Translations under genes and position numbers: made by a program | Notes under the pieces: generated by a model | Seen by the model: the letters and a program-made list of their open reading frames with translations, nothing else | What the model was told of the DNA's origin: nothing | The model's database searches: none | Shown: positions 36,350 through 45,945 of the stretch, piece after piece | How positions within the stretch are numbered: the first letter of the stretch is position 1 | Layout: each line of letters starts with the position of its first letter | From: Isoetes taiwanensis | Lineage: Eukaryota > Streptophyta > Lycopodiopsida > Isoetales > Isoetaceae | NCBI GenBank assembly: GCA_021234155.1 | Contig: JAJEKV010000036.1 | Coordinates: 8,691,426-8,755,425 of the forward strand | Length of the DNA stretch: 64,000 nucleotides | Direction: 5' to 3'

Positions 36350-37568
36350 GTCATGGGATGAACACCTCCATGCCAATAAAGCTCATCCACATTTATGACT
36401 AATTAACACAATCACAAAGGTATTTAACAGTTTCATGCTATTTCTGTACATCTTTTGAAACATCTTTAGATTGCCATAGAAAAATCATTGTGTTATGTTG
36501 TGATTTTATACAGATGTGATTCGTTTTTAGGCTTTGAATACTTGATCTTATGTTTACAAATTGCTATTGTCCATTGCTATTTTCTGACACTCTCGACCTT
36601 ATTTCCTTGCATTCCGACGTGCATCAAGACTCCGAGTAGCAACTTAGCTGTGCTGGATTTTACATTAGAAGCTCAAGAATGCCAATTTTTTTTTCCTTAG
36701 AGGACTTCCTTTTTTTTGTAGACTGTTGCATTCTATCCATCTTTTTATCGGTTGTTATCCTTCTGTTTCTAACCAGTCTGCTCAAGATGGAAAGAAAATC
36801 AGATCTTTGGTGCAAAAATTGGCTAAAATGGGTAGGTTGAACCCTAAACCATTGAAGTTATGCAGCACCATGGCGGCCAGAGTTCGCACAAGAAAGCTTG
36901 GATTTGCAAGGCCACCGGTTCCCTCTTTGCTGGGTGGGCCGTGTCTATGGCGTTACAGGGCATGGCATTTCCAACCCTGTGCATGGAGAGGCGATGGCAG
37001 ATCCGACGTCAAGGCGCTTGCCTATCCATCAGTCTATTCTATTAGCTGGGCGATCATCCTCAACTTCTTCCAGACTTAGCAGGTTATGGCGATTTTCTAT
37101 TTTCAACACTCTATATTGTTTGAATATTCTGGAGCAAACAGTTCGATTGGTATTTCTGGAGCAAGTAGTATGGCCGGGCATTTCTTGGCATCCCTTTTTT
37201 CAAGTTTATTGTCCGGCAGAGCTTTTGAGCTTAGGGTTTGTAACAATTCTGGAAGGACACCTGCCTGCCGCAACTACAAAGAATCCATGTAGTTCTTTTC
37301 CTTCATGTGTCTAAGGTAAGAAACAGCATGGGTTTGGCCTTCTACAGGGATTTCAGCTTGGGTTTGTGCTTGCAGGAGAAGGTTTTCGGTTTCTACAGAT
37401 TGTGGTAAAGCATCTACACATCGTTAGCATTCTAATTGGATTTCTCTTATCTAATATGGTTTGATGTTGTTTAGGCAAGAAAAAAGGACAAAAGGATCGG
37501 AATTTCTGGGATGGCAGATGCTCTTGAAGATTCTCAAATGGCAGTCGTTTTAGCCTCTAGAACTTTGG
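36350..37568 (+). repeat. Array unit 10 (3'-truncated, array end)
   Basis: Almost identical to 10-1233 of unit 1. It stops inside the exon-like segment (CCTCTAGAACTTTGG), then joins unrelated sequence that begins with the look-alike string CCTCTAAAACTT. Confidence 0.93.
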
Positions 37569-38112
37569 CCTCTAAAACTTCTCATGTGCAAAAATTTAGA
37601 CTGGCTGAGCTGAGAAATTTAGTTCAAGAAGTCACACAGTCGGTTTCTAGGCACACAGTCGGTTTGTGTCCATATCCAGTCTTCGACTGTGTCTTTTGAA
37701 TTAAATAATAACAATTAAATATAATACTTTTGGAAAAATTGGCAGAGAGTTTACTAGCAGGTACTTTATAAAGAGAGAAAGTATACCGTAAAGACTAAGA
37801 CTGCATGTTTGTGGGATGCAAGATAAAGCTTAGAAAAATCCAGCATCATATCAGGATAGTCCTGGGATAGATAACGTTGAAGGAATTGAGACACTACTGT
37901 AGAAGCCCTTTTTGCTATATTGAACACTACTGTAGTGTAAAGCTCCACTTCCGCGTAGTCAAAATCTGCATACTAGCGCGATATTGACCAGGTTTAAACT
38001 TGATATTGTCCATTCTTAGCAGTATCAACATGTGGTGTTGTCAAAAGTTGCACTGCCGAGTGAAACACATGCCAAGACATTAGCCCGGCAACGCCGGGCA
38101 CACGTTTACTAG
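37569..38112 (+). mobile_element. Helitron 3'-terminal fragment or short non-autonomous Helitron
   Basis: The segment ends with TTAGCCCGGCAACGCCGGGC, then ACACGTTTACTAG/T. That is a 7-bp perfect stem with an AAC loop 10 bases before a CTAG terminus, followed by T, which is the textbook Helitron 3' end. The last 60 bp match the Helitron end at 23330. No coding sequence is present. The 5' boundary is not defined; I place it at the array edge because sequence changes there. An ACACAGTCGGTTT direct duplication lies at about 37635-37665. Confidence 0.6.
38083..38112 (+). other. Helitron terminal hairpin and CTAG end
   Basis: GCCCGGC (38083-38089), loop AAC, GCCGGGC (38093-38099), then ACACGTTTACTAG ending at 38112. 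In this family the hairpin acts as the signal for ending strand transfer. Confidence 0.8.
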
Positions 38113-38760
38113 TGGTATTTAGAAAGGAAAGATGCTCCTACGGCTAGGAATATTTCCCTACCATTAATAGCCCTATTAATTAGCCCTCCATTAAGTACTC
38201 CACTATATACTTATTAGTATACAAGTTATTGTACTATGAGGGACTGTACAAATTCGACTAGAAGCCAAATGCAGTGCCATCCAACGAAGATCCTATAAAG
38301 ATTCTTCTAGATTCTCCAAGACTCTAGAAAAATTTCTCTAGTTACTATGAGATTCCATCAATGTTCGCTTATGATCCCCAAGATCCGCGGATTATTCCTC
38401 GAGGAATTGTACAAATTCGAGTAGAAATCAAATTTAAAGTCATGCGATGAAGATTCTATAGAGATTCTCCAAGATTTTACCAAGATTCTCTAGATACTCA
38501 AAGATTTTATGAGGATTCCCTTAGATTCCTTTTAGGTTATTAAAGATTCTCTTGAGATTCCCCTAGATTCCCAAAGATTATCCTAAAATTCCTCAAGATT
38601 CCATGTAGATTCTTCAAGATTTCCTTAGATTCTATGAAGATTCCCCTGTAGAGCACACCTAGTGTCAAAGATCCCCCTAGATCCCCTTGGATTCCCCCTA
38701 AATTCCCTAAAATTCCATAAACATTCCCTAGATTCCTAAGGTTCTACACTACCACCCCAA
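38113..38760. repeat. Degenerate AGATTC-rich repeat with a 60-bp direct duplication
   Basis: From about 38290 to 38735 the sequence is a run of imperfect 10-13-bp words built on AGATTC(Y), such as AAGATTCT, TAGATTCC and GAGATTCC. Within it a stretch beginning GTACAAATTCGA occurs at 38246 and again at 38409 with moderate divergence over about 60 bp. No gene is visible. It looks like slippage-derived low-complexity DNA or the interior of an unrecognised element. Confidence 0.6.
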
Positions 38761-38796
38761 TTCTGGGTCCACACTTAAAAACAACAGTAAAAGAAA

Positions 38797-38834
38797 AACC
38801 ACATGTTGTTGTTCAAAAAACTCTACATGTGGTT
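38797..38834. repeat. Perfect 10-bp inverted repeat (hairpin)
   Basis: AACCACATGT at 38797-38806 and ACATGTGGTT at 38825-38834, with an 18-base loop. It lies shortly after a CACTACCACCCC string (38746), so it may belong to the subterminal region of a CACTA-type element, but no partner end was identified. Confidence 0.4.
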
Positions 38835-38868
38835 ATGTGGAGGTGTGGTTTATAAATGGGCAAGTTAC

Positions 38869-39037
38869 CTAACACGTGATCTTTGTTCCAATTGCTCTTT
38901 ACGTACTCAGCGTCAGCACAAGCAATATTCAAGATCCGTTGTTTTGTGAAATCTGAAAAATCCTGGAGCAACTCTTCAAAAAATGTGTATTCCTTCCCGA
39001 GGACACTGCTGGCACAAGACAAAGTTTTCCTCCTCAT
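38869..39037 (-). pseudogene. Exon-like open stretch, unknown protein
   Basis: On the minus strand an open frame from the ATG at 39037 contains KEYTFFEELLQDFSDF and ILNIACADAEYVKSNW. It reaches TTAG/GTAACT, a plausible splice donor at 38869. Composition is protein-like (acidic, aromatic, no low complexity). Upstream on the same strand, 39040-39240 contains His/Asp-rich readings but no continuous frame. The protein family is not recognised. It could be an isolated exon captured by a mobile element. Confidence 0.25.
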
Positions 39038-39119
39038 GAAGGTTAATGTTCTTATGTCTATTGCCCTGGCACTGGCTGTAATTCCTTCTTCTTGCAGAGG
39101 TTGTGATCATAGGAAACAT

Positions 39120-39165
39120 CGCCATCGTGATTTTGTTGAGCATTGTAGTGCTCAACAAAATCGCG
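39120..39165. repeat. Imperfect inverted repeat
   Basis: GATTTTGTTGAGCA (39131-39144) is followed by TGCTCAACAAAATC (39149-39162), a perfect 14-bp inverted repeat around a short loop. The flanking ATCG/CGGT continues the stem imperfectly. It could form a stable hairpin; its function is unknown. Confidence 0.45.
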
Positions 39166-39255
39166 GTGGTGATGTTGGTTGAACACTTTATACGTATGAT
39201 AGGGAATTTGAGAATGATTGCTATAATCGCCGCCGCGGTCCTGACGAGCACTTCT

Positions 39256-40013
39256 CTCTACCGGTAGACACTTCGACGGACTGTATCTCTCACATCCGGT
39301 GTCAGATTTTTATGTGCTTGGGCTTATTGGAAAGCTGGTTCAGAGAGCTTTCCAACGGTGTATAATACCTGCATGTTTGTCTTTGTTTCAGTGCTCAAAT
39401 CTGCTGTTTTCCGGGCTGTGTGCTAGGGTTTTTGTGGCAGCCCTTCTTCTTCCTTCTTTGAGAAGTATAGCCCTCGCCTGATGCCGTTGTTGGCCTTGGC
39501 CACGCGGTGTTGAAAGGTGTGTGTTGTACTCTTATTGAAGGTTACGAGAATGTTTTACTAATTCATACCCTAGTTCCTGATGGTGTTGTTGATGAAAGTC
39601 TGACACCAATATAGGGATTGGCGTATGTTTTAGTAAGTATTCGATTGGTCTCGGCCTTCTTGGCAGAATTTTGATCGGTCATATCTCTCGATCCCGTGTC
39701 GATTTTCATGTGCTTGGGCTTGTTGGAAAGCTGGTTCAGAGATCTTTCTAGGGTGTATGGTACCTGCATGCTTGGCTTTGTTTCTGTGCTCAAATTGGCA
39801 CTTTTCCAGGCTGTGTGCTATGGTTTCTGTGGCAATCGGTAGACACTTCGACGGACTGTATCTCTCACATCCGGTGTCAGATTTTTATGTACTTAGGCTT
39901 GTTGGAAAGCTGGTTCAGAGATCTTTCCAACGGTGTATGATACCTGCATGCTTGTCTTTGTTTCAGTGCTCAAATCTGCACTTTTCCGGGCTGTGTGCTA
40001 GGGTTTTGTGGCA
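39256..40013 (+). repeat. Three copies of a repeat of about 180 bp
   Basis: Copies lie at about 39256-39440, 39675-39835 and 39836-40013. Each contains TGGAAAGCTGGTTCAGAGA, then TTTCCAACGGTGTAT (variants), and ends near GTGCTAGGGTTTTTGTGGCAG. The last two are directly adjacent; the first is separated by about 235 bp of other sequence. The third copy abuts the start of the G+C-rich LINE sequence. No product is inferred. Confidence 0.8.
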
Positions 40014-40926
40014 GCCGGTACACACACCGGATATCCGAGTCGTCGCCCCCAAGTCATACCCCAAGTCATGGCCACAGACACAGTCCGTGTGTGGACCCAC
40101 ACTTGGTTGGTGAGCTACCTCAGACCACACCAACCCATCCCGAAAAGGCTTAAACACACCAACCACCTGGTTGACCCCACGCAGCAGCAGCCCTCCCCTC
40201 GAAAGACCATGAAGCGGGGCCACCAAGGAAGAGGCCTCCAGGTAGGGAGAGACGCCTTCCATGAAGAGGGAGGTCCAACCAAGGCCCGGTCGACTTCGAC
40301 AAAGGGCCACATAGGCAATCCGCCAAATCGAACCTTGGAGCCGCATCCAGCGAGGGTTGAGGCCAACAAAGGCATGCATGCCTTGCGTGCCTCCCCGACA
40401 GAGGTGGAGAACATAACATCTCTGATGTTGCGCTTGCAGCTTGATGCCGTAAAAACGGCGAATCACGTAATTGGAGGATCGCGTCGACGGATGATGGCAC
40501 CCACTTGCTACAATTTGACAGACAACAATACCGCCAGGAGCTTGCGATATGAGGGGCGTAGACACCGTGTTGGCAGCTTATGGAAGCCGGGACGCAGACA
40601 GAACCGTAGAGCAGAGACACTGTGAACCTCGCCTCCCGGATCCGTGCCGAGGTTGAGGAGGCTAAGGCCACGGCCCGAGGAGCACGTGCCGCCCTCCTGC
40701 CGCCGAGGTTGCGAGGCCGCCACCGTGGAGACAAGGATTCCGTGTCGCTGGAAGCTAGCCGGTAACTCGTAATCTTCGAGTAAGGATTTAGCACGAGATC
40801 GAGCTACAGAGCTTCAGCGGCCGCTGCCCGCCAAGGCAAGGGCCTCCATGCCGAGGCACATGAGCAACTCCGCCATTGCACGCTGGAGATGGCAAGACAT
40901 GACAACGCCCCGCAAGAGCTGAGCCC

Positions 40927-41620
40927 GTGACCGGAGAACGTAAACCACAAAGAAAGAACACACCAACCCCTCGCGAACCCACCAACCTACGATCGCCAAC
41001 TGAACGCGATGCCGCGGACACATCAGATCACGCCGGGCCGCCACCACCCGGCGCCGCCACGGCCACTATACCTCACCCACCTCAACCAACACCGGTGCGG
41101 CCCCCGCCGAACTTCGAGAACGAGACGCAGAGCCGCAATGTGGTAGTGCGAGGCCCCGACGGAGGAGTCCGGGAGAACATCTCACTTCCCAACCCGCATT
41201 ACGTATCTTGGACGGATGATGTTCCCGGCACTGCGACCATTGGAAAGGCGAAGTCGTCATGGAATTCAACGCCTCGACGCCCACGGGTGGTCATCTTCAC
41301 AGCTTGAGAGCGCGTGCGGGCGGGTGGCCATCCCGTCGGCCGTGGCGGAAGTTGAAGGGGACGGCTCAGACGTTGACCGGGACTTGACCCCAAAGACAAA
41401 GAGACCCGGCGTGGCTGGCCAAAGTCGTGGACCGCCGCAGACATGGAGGGGGCAAATGGGCTGGTCCGGGAAGGATGCGCCAATTCAAACAGGGATGCAG
41501 GCACTCCGCCCCTCGAGTCCCTCTCGAGGGGGCCCAGCCGCAGCATCCACATCTTCCGCCCCCCGGACCACCACTACCACCGACCTGGGTGGCGATGCAT
41601 GCCACTAAATAGGGATCGCC
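40927..41620 (+). pseudogene. LINE ORF1-like region
   Basis: The open stretch at 40927-41307 is rich in Pro, Arg and Thr and ends with a segment containing NPHYVSWTDDVPG and KAKSSWNSTPRRPRV. A second stretch at 41216-41608 overlaps it in another frame. Its position immediately before the endonuclease fits ORF1 of a LINE, which normally encodes a nucleic-acid-binding chaperone. No zinc knuckle or RRM is visible, so the role is inferred from position. Confidence 0.35.
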
Positions 41621-42500
41621 CTCGGCGTGGTATCCTGGAATTGCCGTGGCTTTCCATGGCGTAAGGGGACAGATCTCAATTCCGCCGCCATGGACATGGA
41701 CCTTATCTTCCTCATGGAAACATGGGAACATGTTCCTCAGGCTACCCGATTTGCCAGATACCGCCACTCCGGCTTCAATGAGTGCATCGGAAACGAGGAC
41801 ACGGAGGAATTGCGTGTTATTACCGTGACGACCTTGGCCCAATCGGTCTCCCCCGTGTAAGGCGCGACAGCACAACAGATACACGGTGGGTACGAAAAGC
41901 GAAACGGCGATGGCAGCCCTCTCTTTGTGGCGGCTTGCTACTTCCCACATCTTTGCCGAGCAACTTTTACCACACGCGCTTGGATGTGGATGTGCGGAGC
42001 CCTATGTCGATCTATATGATGACATACAGCCAGTCTGAACAATTGGGCAAGGTCATGTTGCTTGGAGATTTCAATGCGCCGCCTGAGGCGAGCAGATCCC
42101 AAAATTCGCACCTCTAGGCGAGGATGTGTTGCAAATGGACCCCTTGAGATGGTTTGGCCAAAGGGCGTCGATGACGTACCCGATGACACGGTATGGCCGG
42201 GCTTTGCCGCTTTGAAGCGGGCATCTTTGACACGGTCATTTGCAATGGGTCGGCCACGATGGCCGCCCTCCTCCCGCCTTCACTTGTAGACGGGAGAACC
42301 GTGGGGCGGCACGGTGTGGTGGATTACGTGCTAGCGGGCGAGCAATGCCTACACTTGATCACTGCGCCGGTTCCGGGGCAATGGGCTGGCGAGGAAGTAG
42401 ACTCGGACCATCACCGTTTCTTGCGGATAGATTGGCGAATACCGAAAGCACCCATTGCCCCAACACCCCATGTACCACGGTTGCGTCCCGGACTATGATC
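41620..42500 (+). pseudogene. LINE endonuclease (EEP/APE-like) domain, frameshifted
   Basis: The domain nicks target DNA for target-primed reverse transcription. The signatures are present in order: VVSWNCRGF (about 41628-41654), the acidic MDLIFLMETWEH (about 41695-41730), LGDFNAPPE (about 42061-42087) and VDSDHHRFLRIDW (about 42397-42436), which carries the catalytic SDH. They lie in three different frames, so the gene is disabled as read. Residue order and spacing are normal for LINE endonucleases. Confidence 0.75.
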
Positions 42501-42759
42501 ATCTTGGCGGTCTATGCGAGGATGCTTGAGCATGAGCTGCCGGAGTGCCGCAACTCCCCACACTTCAACAAAGAGATGGCCCACCGAACCCGGCTCCTTA
42601 CCGAGGGGGGGACAGATGCTTTGGGAGAGACCGCCTCGGCGATCCACGGGGGCTGCAACCACCTTCCCCGCAATCATCGATTCGATGGCCGAATGTCGGG
42701 GTTGAAACGATGGCTCGCCAAGTGCTGGACCCCACCATTAAGCCCAGGAGCCCGCCCCG

Positions 42760-43900
42760 TCAATACCGCTCCTTCCTCAAGACCAAGAAAGCCAGGTACT
42801 TTGCGGAGCACCAGCAACAGATGCTTGGTCTTCTAGACCGCCACCCTAGGGCCTTCTGGAGAAAGGTCTTGAGTAAGCCTGCACAGCCCACAGGAAATAT
42901 TACCCCGGAACAATGGGTGAGATACTTGCAGCAGCTGTATGACCCAATGGAAAGCCGGGCACCAGTACCTCCGCAGACAGGCCTAGCACTGGTCATTACT
43001 GAAGGGGATGTCATAATGGGCCTGCGACGCCTCGCTAACGGGAAGGCAGCAGATTTGGATGGTATGCAGGCAGAGCTTCTCAAGTGGGCCGGGCCCCCAA
43101 TGGTGCCGGCTCTCCGCGGCTTACTCTTCAACGGGGCATTGCAAGAAGGCTTCCCCCCGACTTTGGACTCACGGTAGAGTTGTGCCCATATACAAAGCGG
43201 GGGACCCCCGCACCCGCCAACTATCGTTACCATTATGGTCGGGTTCGTCTTTGCCAAGTTGCTTGCCGGGATTCTTGAGCCGCGATTGACACTTTGGGCG
43301 AGAGGATGGAGAAGTGCGGGCTCCAGCGCAGAGGCGGGCTTCCGCCCGGCATTCTACTATTGACCATATCTTCACTCTGCGAACACTCATAGAGGATAGC
43401 CGGAATCGGCCTTGAGAATCTGTCTTTGTTGCTTTGTGGATTTCGCAAAGGCTTTTGACCACGGTGCCTCGGGATAAGTTGTGGGGCCAATTGAGACGAC
43501 TAGGGACCCCGTCGACTTGCGAGAATGCTATATACGACCTGGTCACGAGGCTTGCTCCGGTCGTCTCACACTATCGGGGAGCCCGCGTTGTTAGTAGCAT
43601 TGGGGTGCGCCAAGGCTGCCCTCTATCCCCGACGCTCTTGGCTTGTACATTGACCCGGCTAGAAGAATGGCTAGCCGAAAGCACCGGGGAGGGCGCCGGT
43701 TGATGCACCACATAATCCGGCAACTCATATATGCCGATGATGTTGGCCTGCTCGCCGCATATACCCTGAGGACATGCAACGCCACACGGATGCTTTGGAC
43801 ACTTTCGCCCAATTCATCGACATGAGAGTTAACTTGGCCAAGACAAAGGGTGTCTTCTTTGGTCCCATCATCTCGGCACCCACGTCTTCCCTCATTCACT
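42760..43900 (+). pseudogene. LINE reverse transcriptase domain, frameshifted
   Basis: Motifs appear in the correct order: ANGKAADLDGMQAELLKW (about 43036-43089), FVDFAKAFD (about 43434-43460), RDKLWGQLRRLGTPS (about 43470-43515), GVRQGCPLSPTLLA (about 43602-43643) and the catalytic IYADDVGLLA (about 43726-43756). The YADD aspartates are intact. Several one-base shifts separate the blocks; for example an extra C follows the AFD codons near 43461. It is part of the same ORF2 as the endonuclease upstream. Confidence 0.8.
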
Positions 43901-43929
43901 TACCGGGGCGGTAGTGGAGGTGGCTCCGG

Positions 43930-44935
43930 TCTTATAAGTATTTGGGCATTGAGTTTTCTACTACCACACACCGGGATGCATCCATCGTTACGTCACTTAC
44001 AGTTTGGAAAGCCCTGTATGCAATGCAAAACAACAGTCACAAGGCAGAGCTGTATGCATGGGGTCACCAGGCACACTTGTTCAGGGCCTTGGTTGAACCG
44101 GTCCTCCTCTATGGGGCAGGGGTGTGGGGGCGGTGATATCCCTCACCACTTGGAACGATCTAGAAGCAGTCGAAAAGCTTTCTTGGCCCGGCAACCGGGA
44201 GTGAAATCCACGGTCCCATATCGATCTTGCTCCAAGAGACAGGGCTTCCTTCCATTACGAGAGGGCTGCGAACGTCACATTATTTACTTCCGTAAGGTGG
44301 TGGCTATGGATGAAGCCCGGCTGGCCAACCTTGCTTTGGCGTGGCGATGGGCCCTTGGCGACTCAAAGCCTCTTTGGAAAGACAAGCAAGCCCGGTTCTG
44401 GTTCTCGCTATGGAATGTGCAGGGCACACACGGATGTGGACCCGGTGCATACACCGAAGGAACGCTACCGCCTTGAAGCAAAGATTTGGATGCTTGCTTC
44501 ATGGCCAAGCTTTGGGATGCAGAGGCCCCGTCACATGTCAAGGTGGCAAATTATCGGCAAGCGAGGTTAATCCCATGCTCACGAGGGGCCCACACCACTA
44601 CTGCGCACCCATCTACCCATGAAAAAGCGGGGGTGATTGCTTCCATTCGCGACAGTGCACACCACCTCCGCATTGAGACGAGGGAGATGGATTCGGGGAG
44701 CGCGTGAGGGCGAGTCCGGCGATCTTTGTCAACGAGCGCCATTGAGGATGAAAGTCACGCCCTCCAGGCCTGTCCGGCGTACGGGCATATCCGGGCTCGG
44801 TATGCTCGGTTAGTTGTGCCCCATCAGGCCTTGCATGAGCTACTGAGCACGGCCTCTGTAGGCTTGTTGGGATCGTACCTCTCAGGAGGTAATGGATCTG
44901 TAGGACTCGGTTATGCCCCCGTCCGGCATTAACCT
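43930..44935 (+). pseudogene. LINE ORF2 C-terminal region with Cys/His segment
   Basis: The region downstream of the reverse transcriptase includes LYGAGVWG (about 44110-44135) and ends with EDESHALQACPAYGHIRARY (about 44743-44802). That is the His/Cys segment found at the C-terminus of many plant and algal LINE ORF2 proteins and thought to bind RNA or DNA. Frames change several times. The coding region ends near 44930, leaving about 200 bp of 3' UTR. Confidence 0.6.
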
Positions 44936-45110
44936 CACCAGTACTTGTGATTATGTATATAAGCGTGCGGTATGTCGACATCCTTATTGCTACTAAGGTT
45001 TTTCCCGAAAACCCTTCGGGGGGGTTTTAATCCCGGTAGTAATCGCTGCTTGCTCTCTCTCTTTGTACTTGGGTCCCATAGGCCAGTTGGTCTCCGTGGA
45101 CGATAAAATC

Positions 45111-45132
45111 ATATTCTATTCTATTCTATTCT
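45111..45132 (+). repeat. LINE 3' microsatellite tail (ATTCT)n
   Basis: Four tandem ATTCT units end the element instead of poly-A. Before it lies TTGTACTTGGGTCCCATAGG, then GTCTCCGTGGACGATAAAATC. Confidence 0.75.
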
Positions 45133-45945
45133 GCAGAATGGAAGACATAGTGGAACTTCACATGCTAGGTATCAAGGTAGCACAAGGAAGAGCACATACC
45201 TTCATGGACCATCACAATGTTCGTGCGCCAGAGGATCTAGTGGTCGTCTCGCTTCATGAAGTCTTTGATGGCAGTTGCCACTTCCATATCCAGAAATAGA
45301 AATAGCGACGCTTGCTGAGGCTGTGGGTACTTTTATTCTCTGGAACAAGAAAGATATCAAAGGTCTAATTGAGGAGACAAATGCCATTTGCACTCCTCCA
45401 TCACAGATTAAACGCACCAATTGACAATGCCAAGAGAATGGAACCTTTGAAGATCAAGAGGCCAACACAATGCAGGCAATCTCCAAAGACGAGCTTGTGG
45501 AGAAGCAGTGTATTCTATTACATGAATGCTGCAATCTGCCTTATGCATCGGGTCGTTATTTTTGCAGATCCAAATCATGTTGTAGGTGACATGAGGTTGG
45601 GTGATGAATGGTTAGGAGCTACTGTTGTGGTCATGTTTCCTTTGCCTGCCAGAATTACAATGCGTTGTCAAGCATGCGCTGAAATGCCACAAATACATGA
45701 TCTTATTAGATGGCCAATAGCATTTTGTTGACGGTGTTCCTGTGTCCAGGCTAGTGGTAGCGGTTAAGGAGAAGGATATGGAGATCGAACCATATAGTCT
45801 AAAGCAGGAGGTGAATATCGCCCCAAAAAGACCCTACAAGATGGTCACCTGGAGACCTATAGAGCACATCTGGAATTCAGTAAATGTGATAGGAAAACCA
45901 CTGTTGATGCCATTCTCCAGTTCAGGTCATCATTGTGCTGCCTAA
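45133..45945 (+). pseudogene. Plant transposon protein fragment, DUF8039-like
   Basis: Reading in several frames gives VAQGRAHTFMDHHNVRAPED, then a segment with EVFDG, then ATLAEAVGTFILWNKKDIKG (about 45304-45365). Further on comes HVVGDMRLGDEWLGATV (about 45573-45624). The pattern of a VA-x-G repeat followed by EAVGT-x-I-x-W-x-KKDI is what I associate with the DUF8039-type domain of plant CACTA-element proteins. Frame changes near 45298 and 45424 break it. The identification is from memory of the family pattern, so moderate at best. Confidence 0.4.

Larger units (their letters stand above)
23331..37568. repeat. Tandem macro-repeat array, block 2
   Basis: The same 2.78-kb unit resumes at TCTACTTACTTAAAAG, equivalent to 1306 in unit 1, and continues through one half unit, three complete units (anchors 24831, 27613, 33560) and a truncated last unit (36350). 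It ends at ACTTTGG at 37568, equivalent to about 1233 in unit 1, beyond which the sequence is unrelated. Confidence 0.95.
40014..45132 (+). mobile_element. Decayed LINE, G+C-rich, with ATTCT tail
   Basis: The element encodes, on the plus strand, a proline/arginine-rich ORF1-like region, an apurinic-type endonuclease, a reverse transcriptase and a C-terminal Cys/His segment. It ends in a 3' tail of repeated ATTCT (45111-45132). All frames are broken by single-base changes. Its G+C content is visibly higher than that of both flanks. The 5' end is not defined; I place it where the 180-bp repeats stop. No target-site duplication was found. Confidence 0.8.

Noticed and set aside
1-37568. rRNA or 5S/snRNA gene array
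   Set aside because: I saw no rRNA, 5S internal control region or snRNA core in the unit despite its tandem arrangement.
1-37568. CRISPR-like array
   Set aside because: The repeat is 2.78 kb with no short regular direct repeats separated by unique spacers, and the rest of the window is eukaryotic.
39963-43546. Long minus-strand ORFs (up to 214 codons) in the G+C-rich LINE
   Set aside because: High G+C removes stops on the antisense strand. The plus strand carries the endonuclease and reverse-transcriptase motifs in order, so these are shadows.
40014-45132. Endogenous viral element
   Set aside because: The endonuclease, reverse transcriptase with YADD, C-terminal Cys/His segment and ATTCT tail are those of a LINE. 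No viral coat or movement protein pattern is present.
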